NCBI RefSeq assembly: GCF_001761485.1
Contig: NC_090772.1
Location: forward strand, 3,098,501 to 3,162,500
DNA length: 64,000 bases
Reading direction: 5' to 3'
Origin: Yarrowia lipolytica
Lineage: Eukaryota; Ascomycota; Dipodascomycetes; Dipodascales
Part shown: piece by piece, positions 56,409-64,000 of the stretch
Layout: every line of letters begins with the position of its first letter
Position numbering within the stretch: position 1 is the first letter of the stretch
Program-made: the position numbers and the translations under genes
Notes under the pieces: model-generated
Databases searched by the model: none
What the model saw: the letters and a program-made list of their open reading frames with translations, nothing else
Told to the model about the DNA's origin: nothing

Positions 56409-57927
56409 TTTAGCGAGTGTATGAGAGAGTGGTTTCTTGGCAGCAAAAGGGAAGAATCCAGTCGACTTATATACATTTTCTTTCTTCGGGGTATCCGCAT
56501 GTTATCCGCTTTTTTTCTTCGCCCGTCGGCTTTGTCATGTTTCACCCTCTACGTCTGGGCTATTGGCAGTGTTATCAAGGTTCGCATTCTGAAAGGGACC
56601 CACTGATAAGGCATTAGAGGCTTGGCGAAAGGCGAAAAGTGGGAGTGGAGGCGGCTTTTTTTCCGTTGTCGCGTGTAAATATATATATTCACGTGACAGG
56701 AATCTCACCGTGCAATTCTCTTGTCTCTACGACTTGTACAACTCCCGCAAGACCTTTCCGCAACCCCCCGTGTCAAACGCATGTACCTGCACATCTCCCA
56801 AAAAAGGCGAGTCATGTCCAAATCGAGCTTGCCAGCTGCGTCTTTAGAAAAGGCTTGTTTTTCAGGTGCAAACAAAAGAATTCCGCGGTAGTGCGATGAG
56901 CGATTTTCAGGCTGCTTGGATCACTTTGGATATGTTTGCTTCGCGTGTCAGACCAAGCCCACCATTTGTACTGGCTCCACTACAGTGCGTTCAGTACAGA
57001 GGTCCATACATGTGCACCTCCTTCTTTACAGCCCGTGTGGCTACTCGCGTGTCCTGTGCGTATTCCACTTGTACCTTCTGTTTGGGACGCGCTAAAAAGA
57101 GTATAAACAAGTTACACCAGTTGCTTTAGCAACCACAGCCTCCAGCTCTATCCCACCGTTAATTGGTTGAGGTTACTGGGGGTCTCTGAAGACGTCTGGC
57201 GCGGTGCTCGACGGTTATGCCAAGCAAGTTTTGATACCGCCGTCACTGTCAGGAACATCTGTCACCTGTCACCCGTGAGGGGCATTATTATTCACGTCAT
57301 CATTCCACACAGTTCGCGTACTTCACTAGCGCCGTCTTGTGCTGCTTTGTCTGATCCACTCGTGTGCAAAACTTTCGCACTTCCCCCATGTCGATTGTAA
57401 GATACCGTTATTGCGCTTCCCGTTTTGGCCACCTCGGCTCCCAATTAACTGCGAGCAAGTCTCGGCACGTGAGATCGGACTTACAACTCATGATATTACC
57501 GGTACAAATACTGGATGAGTATGTACACTGCAGTATCGCGAATACACCTGTAGCTGTGGCGTATGTTTACACTATATGCTAACTTTTGGTGGGCGGTGTA
57601 GTAGCTCCGTTCCCAGTATTACTGTCCATACCAGAAACATGCTTGTCCCGCGAAGCAACCCCTTCAGTATGTAGCAGACACCATACCGAGCTCGAGATAT
57701 GTTATTACGTGGTTCGATTGTCGCAAACGCCTTGCACACCAACTTTGGTTTAATTGCTGTGTAGACCGATAAGAGATAAGACTTGAGAGTTCCAAGATAT
57801 TCACATTCAAAACATAACACATTTTGCGCTACTCGTACAACCGCTTAATACAATAACTTATCCTATATTACATATTCCAATCCCTTGTGCCCATTCTGCC
57901 CTTGTTTTTCCTTCTACCTGCTCTCTC
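56409..57927. other. Intergenic region, cell-wall gene to SWD1 3' end
   Basis: About 1.5 kb. Promoter of the cell-wall gene at the left; CACGTG at 56690 and 57469. No gene supported. Confidence 0.5.
56466..56473 (-). promoter_or_regulatory. TATA box of small cell-wall protein gene
   Basis: TATATAAG on the minus strand, 58-65 nt upstream of the ATG at 56408. Confidence 0.6.
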
Positions 57928-59267
57928 CTAGTCGTCATCGCTAACAGGAGCCTCTTCAACATCAGACAACTCAATAGGCACAATGAAACTCTCGTGCTGA
58001 CCAACAACGCCTCTAATCTGCTCAATGGTCATCACATCTACCTCCCCATCCTCATCGTCCTGCCGCTGCTGATCAATATCTTCCTGGTCAGCCATATCAA
58101 ACTCGTCTTCCTTTTCCTCGTAGTTGATGTTCTCTTCGACCTCAACGAAGTCAGGAGCCAGAGCTGACCACCGCTGAGGCGTGATAGTGGACCACAGAAA
58201 GATCTTACCCGAGTCCAGACCGATAGCAGCAAGAATGGGACGACTGGGATGCCATGAGATGCCTGTCAGTTCCTCCTTGGGACCCTCAAAGATCTTCACC
58301 AGCGAACCCATGCTCGTTTCCCACATGTACACGTCATGTGACTCGAAAGTCGATGCCAGCATGTACTCTCCATTGGACGCAAACGTGATGGAGTTCCACT
58401 GCAGCCTGTTCACCACGTCCTGGTATTTGAGAATAACTTCAAACTCCCATGTATCAGGCTCTGTAGACAGAAGAGTCGGCACCTGGATCTGACGAATGAC
58501 TCGATCTGACGAATTGATTCCAAGAGAACGCCCGGATTGACTAACCTCAATGTTTTTGATAGATGAGGACGTAACTCGAGTTGAATGCAGAATGTCACGG
58601 GTGTCGGTAGAGATAACGTTAAGAAACCCCCTAGAGGTGCCTGCAAAAATATACTTGCCGGACTTGTCGAATTGCGTGACAAGAGTGAGATGTTTGACCG
58701 GTTTCTTTGTCGTTTCCGAATCTTCGTCGTCCTTCTGCTCGTCTGTAGGCAGATCATGCATCGTAGGCCCCCCTCCTCTTTCCGTGTCCAAGTGCACAAG
58801 TTTGGGAGCTGCCTCGTACAAAGAGACTACAAACAGCGCGTGACCCGAAGGATGCAGTTGTGCGCCCCAGACCGGGGTGTTGAAATTGATCGTCTGTGTC
58901 GCCTTTTTGGTGCTCAAGTCCCACAGCATGCACGTCCAATCTCGTGATGAAGACAGGATATACCGTCCATCTTTTGACCAACTGAGACTCTGGATCTGTC
59001 GCGAGTGGCCGCGAAGAACAGCAATAACTCCGTGCGTGTCGAAATCGAAAATTACAATTGTGCCATCCACAAGCCCCGATGCAAAGTAGTCTCCCTTTCG
59101 ATTAAACGAAATGCAACACGAGTGTCCCCATTCTGTGTTAGTTTCTGGAACTGCATGTGATTCGCGTATCTCGCGTGATTCTGGCATGCGTACTCACTCA
59201 GCCTCTTGCTTAGGGTTTCCGGATAGTCCTGGGCCAGCGAAAACGGATCCAAAAGCGATAAATTCAT
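57928..59267 (-). CDS. SWD1: COMPASS subunit Swd1 (RbBP5 homologue), two exons
   Basis: WD-repeat subunit of the Set1/COMPASS histone H3-K4 methyltransferase, nuclear. Exon 1 is 59198-59267 (ATG, MNLSLLDPFSLAQDYPETLS KRL plus one base); exon 2 is 57928-59132, joined in frame to read KRL-K-WGHSCCISFNRKGDY. The total is 424 residues. The N-terminal LLDPF-x-x-x-x-PE and the WD40 blade sequences (FASGLVDGTIVIFDF, RGHSRQIQSLSWSKDGRY, ILSSSRDWTCMLWDL) match RbBP5/Swd1. The C-terminus is acidic (EEKEDEFDMADQEDIDQQ region and SDVEEAPVSDDD). A CACGTG box lies at 59331, 64 nt upstream of the start. Confidence 0.93.
59133..59197 (-). other. SWD1 intron, 65 nt
   Basis: Donor GTGAGTACGC at 59197 and branch/acceptor CTAACACAG ending at 59133. 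It splits a Lys codon after residue 23. Reading through it would produce a poorly conserved sequence, whereas removal restores the Swd1 N-terminus. Confidence 0.9.
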
Positions 59268-62200
59268 GCTGATGGTGATCTTGCAGTTGGCGTTGAGTGG
59301 TGAAGTGCATGTCCAAAAGTTTATCTTAGTCACGTGCTCAACTCTGATTATGCGTTGTCATTGTGAGTTCGATTCCAGGGTGTGTTGATTATTGGGGGGT
59401 TTAACAACTCTACTCAATTCTTCATCACAAGGAAGACACATTCGGTCAGAAGGACTAACGTGACCGTATTGAGTCTTCTGATGACACTTATCAGATAATA
59501 CTCTTTTCGAGGACGTCACTCTTTCATACTCGTTACTACGAAAAGCGTACCGCATATAACCGCCTCTCAGGCATTGGATATTGGTGTTGTAAAACTACAA
59601 ATACCGGTACATCTACAGTAATGGCTGACAGACTCGCGGCTACTATAATGAGGTTGGTGAACGTGAAATTACGATTTCGGTTCCTGGTTTTTCATGTTCA
59701 TGTCTTTGAAATTACTTTTGATGGCTGCCTTCCACGTGGACTGATTTTCAGGTCCGCAAAAACGTTCAATATTTGTAACTAGTCATTTATTTTCAGCAGT
59801 TTATTTTTTCCCAGCCACTTGGCAGTCGTTCTCTTGACCTTGAATTTCTTCTTCGCAGATTGCTGCCTCTTTTAATCGCCTTTCTGTTTTTTTATTGCAG
59901 GCTATCTCTCTGTCTTGGCCCTTTGTTTACGCCAACAGCGATAACACCGTGGAACTTGTGCCAGTATGGTGTTATGCACGATAAATGGGTTACCCATGTA
60001 TAGAAGACGTTTCTACTTGTTCAAGTACTGCTCAAGAACTTATGCTTGTATGATAATCAGGGTCTATGGACGATTTTTCAGACGAGCCAAGAGTAAGGAG
60101 GTTGCATCAATCTTAGTCATACAACCCCATCTATAAATGTAGCGGTTGAAAGTGCTAAGATGCTATACTTGTGCGGCCATTTCACCTATAAAGAAAAGGC
60201 GCAACCACCTGCAGTTGTAAAAGAAAAACCTCTCCTATCACGTTATCGAGTTCTCCAGTTGTAATGATCTCCCACGGATCGTCGTCTTCAACTGATCGTC
60301 CTGACTTAGGCAATGTCTATCCAAAAGAAACCAAGCCCATCACGTCAACCAACAGTACAGTATGTACTGTGTATTTATTGTGTATGGGCTGCTGGACACT
60401 AGGCAAGGTTTCAAAAAGCACTTATACAAGCCTTTATCCCCGGTAGCGATCATCTTTGACAGAGTTCGATAACCATATCGCACCGAAAGGTAGGAAGGTG
60501 GGCATCTTAGAAACTCCAACCAAGCAGGGATTGGCAGGGGAGAGGACAGGCCCATTGATCTGTAAAGCAGCCTCAGACATTTATTCAGGTACACTGACTC
60601 AGACTTGGTGCCTAGCCAGGTACAAGGTGTTGCATGTGGCAGAAGCAATTGTAGAGGTTTCAAGGTAGAGAAGGTGGTAGATACGACTGTGAGACGCAAC
60701 CTAGAAAGTGGTCCAAGTGCTCCCCCACACACACCATTTTTGGGGTGTAAATAGCAACAGGCAATCTCTGTTGTACTACAAGGTAGTAGCCGTAATGTCA
60801 GAATGTTAACTGTGATTCTTCCAGAGTACGCTGCGCAATTAATAAATGTCTCGCAGGAATGTGGTGAGACGATGTGGATGGCAATATTAATATTAATATC
60901 AATCCATTCGTCTTGACGAGCGCTGTCTGGGAATACATGTCCTGTTGTGACTGTATTATGCTACTTGTAGTTGGCAGCTTTGCCCCCAGGCCTCATTTAA
61001 GCTATACCCTGATGAGATGTCCTATCTCGTAGACCCTCGTCATCATGGGTATGATTTTGCTCGTAAAGAGCCCATTGTTGCGGTGGAATTCCTCTCTCTT
61101 TCGTCATACCATGGTCTGTGGTATTAATGGTTCCGAAAGGCTTAACTGACGGACACTTTATTCCTAACTGCGAGGAAATAAGCTCCACTTCTTTCGGATC
61201 TCCACATTAGGAGGGCGGCTGGAATGGGGGAGCGTGTTGAGCGTGATTTTCCGAGGTTTTCATTGTTGTTTTTTTCTTCATCTGCAGCACTTAACTCTTC
61301 CTACGCCGCTCGATAGCTTCCTGAAGGTGGCACAATCATCAGCTGATCATTTCCTCCCCCACCGTTTTGATCACCTCCCGGTTCATCTCCCGGCTGATCT
61401 TTGACGATCACGTTTTTCCGAGGCAAACCTTTGACGCAGTCCCAGTCTCAGACTCAGGCTCTTAGGGTTGAGTGCGTCATTGTATATAGATGCACTGTGA
61501 GGTTAAGCACAATGAAACCCAGTCTTGCGCCTCAAACCCTCAAACTGCTTCTGTTGTTCCAGCGCGTTGTACACTGCGCTTATGAAAGTGACTAACTGCC
61601 ATGCCATCTGATAACGCACGGGGTAAGCTAAGCGAGTACGACGTGCAGGAAACAAATTGCCCAAAGTGTGGACATACAAGGCTCTCGACAAGTTGCGCTG
61701 AATCCGTGGGGGAACATCATATGTCTCATTCAACTAATGTAGCTGAGACAATTCAATCTGTCCCCAAGGCCCCAAGGCCCCAAGGCCCCAAGGTTCAAAG
61801 GTTGGGGTTGGCGTGGGAATGACAGAAGCGAGAAAATTAGGTTCTTGTCAGTAGTGTAACCAACTTTACGATTGTTGTGCGGCGCGGTGAACGAGAAGCA
61901 AAGAATTCCACGAGAGCAATAAATACATCTATTCATTGCTAGGCATTTACAGGGTGCCATGAGGAAACGGGCAGGTATAGGATATTTTTCCAACGACATT
62001 TTTTGCCTGAATAAATAACTCATAGACAGACTATTTATAGGCTAGCCGTGCAGAGAGTGTTTCTTGCATTGCAAAAGCAATGATTGCACGCTTAACTGTG
62101 AGCTTGTGTGTACAGAAATCATTGCAAGGCCTGGCCAAACTCACAAAGGTCAACTCAACTGCCTTGAGGTTTTGTTTTTTATTGTACCCACCCGGTCTCT

Positions 62201-63256
62201 AAACGTCATATATTTAGATATTGCTGTTATACGCTGCCAAAATAGCTTGAGATAATTGACGGAAATAGAACCGAGACAACCACCTACACCACCCAAAGTA
62301 TTGATGCCGTTACCGAGAGCCCTGGATTCCAACCGCCCATCTATTAGCTATTGGTCGCATAGATCCACGTGCGTCCACATCTATCCACATTTGTTCATTG
62401 TACCGTCTATACAAACATGCTATCAACGTTGACGCAATGCACTATTCACAATTACACAATGGTCGGTGAAATGCGTCTGGCGAGCACTCCTCCTGTGGAG
62501 ACCCCCAAGAATGCACTTGCAGCTTTAGCCTAATTGTAGCCAGGAGAAGTGGGGGCATTGAGAGCGCGTTAGGGAGCGTTTGTGAGTGAAGGAATGCAGA
62601 TGGAATGGCCATGTAGCGTTTGCAGACATCTGTTACTGGTCAATATCGTGAGGCTGCATGGGATGACGTCTAGTCTCACGGCATTACTATGCTGATCTCT
62701 CCCCCAGCCAACGTGCGGCGATTATGACGTAGATCGCTCAATCTACGCCCAGTTAAACACCAATTTCAACCCACATCTCATCTGTCTTAGTTGACCACGC
62801 TTTGCAATAGACTCTAGCTCGGCGCTCACTTTCTGAAGCTTGCACTCTGACTCGGAAAAACCAATGTTACATGCGTCCCATAGATATCTCAGTTGGGAAA
62901 CTGGAGAATCCACATTGGGCCAACCGAGGCCAAAAAAAAGTGTGGTCAAGCGCGGTAGCAATCGTGTTTGCCTTTGCTCCTCTGCGCCGTGCGTGTCTCA
63001 AGTATCCCTGCCTCAGCGATAGACCTGATTTTCGTGATCAGACACTCTAACCCTGCCAATACACTGGACACACAAAGCAATGCCCCCAGTAGGGCGTGCA
63101 GATTGACAATGATTAACAATAATTAACAATGGCGTGTCGATCTGTCGATCGGGTAAATTGGCGTGGAAGAGTGCATCGGCATACGGTGCATACGAAAACG
63201 ACAACTGGATTGGATTTACAAGTACTCGTACAACGACAGTACAGTCAATCAAAAGT
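59268..63256. other. Long intergenic region
   Basis: About 4 kb between SWD1 (transcribed leftward) and the 3' end of the last gene. It holds four exact CCCCAAGG units at 61762, a GTACAGTATGTACT palindrome at 60355 and repeats of ATTAACAAT near 63110. The many short frames show nothing recognisable; no RNA gene seen. Confidence 0.5.
61762..61793. repeat. (CCCCAAGG)4 tandem repeat
   Basis: Four exact 8-bp units. Confidence 0.95.
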
Positions 63257-64000
63257 TCATTTACCAAACACACCCTTTTCGGCCAAGGCAGGTTTGGATT
63301 TGGCTAAATAAATAATGCACTGCACACGCTGAAAATCGTCATAGGAGACATTGTAAGTCTGGCCTCGGCGTTGCAGTGTGGCCCATAGACAACTCATCTG
63401 CTCATAGAGGTCCCTACGGAGCTCATAAATGTCTGTAAAAGAAGGAATCGAGGCCAACTCAAGCTCCTCAAAAAGCAAATCGCCAGGCAGCACTTTCTCT
63501 GAGTCAGAGACACTGAATGGGGCACTTCCAAACAGCTCAACAAGACCATTCATACATTCTATAGCCGTGTAGCTCCGCAGACAATCCAGATCAGGTTTGT
63601 AGGCAAGCATAGCTAGCGCTGAAGGCAAAAGATGTGACAGTTTGTGTGCGGTACGTGTGGAATGTGGTATCTCTGCGAAAGAGGGTCTCTCTTCGAGGTC
63701 GCCAGAAGCCCGATAGTTGTCATGCAGACAGATATGGAGGGCTTCTAGGATGTACAGTGGAGATCTTCCACATAGTATAATCATGACTGTGTGTTCCAGC
63801 AGCTCTCGGGCGGTGGCCAAGGAGTCAAATGTGAAGTTATGAATCTTAGTGAGCTCTATGATTGCATTCTCGACTTGTTCGGTGGGCATCAATAGATACG
63901 ACGTCTGTAGGGCGATCATACGTTGGGTAATTTTGCCAGACATGTGGTAATGTTTGGCCAGACTATCAAACACTGCGGCTTTCAGCCCTGGATCTCGCAT
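63257..64000 (-). CDS. Unrecognised protein, C-terminal part (partial at window end)
   Basis: At least 247 residues, open to the window edge; an ATG sits exactly at 63998-64000, but the true start is probably beyond. The sequence is mostly helical with a regular leucine pattern and no signal peptide, membrane span or known motif. Segments such as ARELLEHTVMIILCGRSPLY and LFEELELASIPSFTDIYEL suggest an all-alpha fold, perhaps a helical-repeat protein or the C-terminal regulatory part of a fungal transcription factor; neither is demonstrated. Confidence 0.75.
   Translation of the reverse strand: MRDPGLKAAVFDSLAKHYHMSGKITQRMIALQTSYLLMPTEQVENAIIELTKIHNFTFDSLATARELLEHTVMIILCGRSPLYILEALHICLHDNYRASGDLEERPSFAEIPHSTRTAHKLSHLLPSALAMLAYKPDLDCLRSYTAIECMNGLVELFGSAPFSVSDSEKVLPGDLLFEELELASIPSFTDIYELRRDLYEQMSCLWATLQRRGQTYNVSYDDFQRVQCIIYLAKSKPALAEKGVFGK

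Noticed and set aside
59360-59380. GAGTTCGATTCCAGG resembling a tRNA B box
   Set aside because: No matching A box, anticodon arm or acceptor pairing could be built around it.

Overview
The window is fungal nuclear DNA, most likely Yarrowia lipolytica or a very close relative. Most genes are single long ORFs. The introns that can be placed follow the Yarrowia pattern: GTGAGT donor, CTAAC branch site and CAG acceptor only a few bases apart. A tRNA-Gly gene runs directly into a 5S rRNA gene, an arrangement known from this yeast. CACGTG and GTACAGTATGTAC-like motifs are scattered between the genes. Species assignment is inference from these traits; nothing was searched. No retrovirus-like, Polinton-like or phage element was recognised. 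|| Layout. 1-2898: 3' part of the RNA polymerase III largest subunit (+). 6228-7061: PQ-loop membrane transporter (+). 8444-10081: allantoate-permease-type MFS transporter (-). 13743-16253: OPT oligopeptide transporter (+). 18089-18240: decayed sugar-transporter fragment. 21415-23124: DHA2/Atr1-type MFS exporter (+). 24829-26747: GATA zinc-finger regulator with an apparent frame break (-). 29658-31355: MDV1 (+). A gene-poor stretch of about 6.3 kb follows, then two small divergent genes at 37696-37857 (-) and 38039-38329 (+). 39258-40433: DUF1746/Dsc4-like membrane protein (-). 42319-43506: beta-lactamase-fold serine hydrolase (+). 43890-46655: CLA4 PAK kinase (-) with a probable 664-nt leader intron. 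52584-54674: copper amine oxidase (+). 55113-55307: tRNA-Gly/5S rRNA unit (-). 56208-56408: minimal cell-wall protein (-). 57928-59267: SWD1 with a 65-nt intron (-). 63257-64000: 3' part of an unrecognised protein (-). || The genes do not form a pathway. Several concern nitrogen or solute uptake (OPT, Dal5-type permease, copper amine oxidase, GATA nitrogen-type regulator), but they are interspersed with housekeeping genes, as is normal in a yeast chromosome. Roughly half the window is intergenic, with long upstream regions rich in pyrimidine tracts, simple repeats and short palindromes. The most interesting items are the tRNA-5S unit, the ATG-free CLA4 leader with its intron, the frame break in the GATA gene, the unannotatably small genes, and the recurring GTACAGTATGTAC palindrome.
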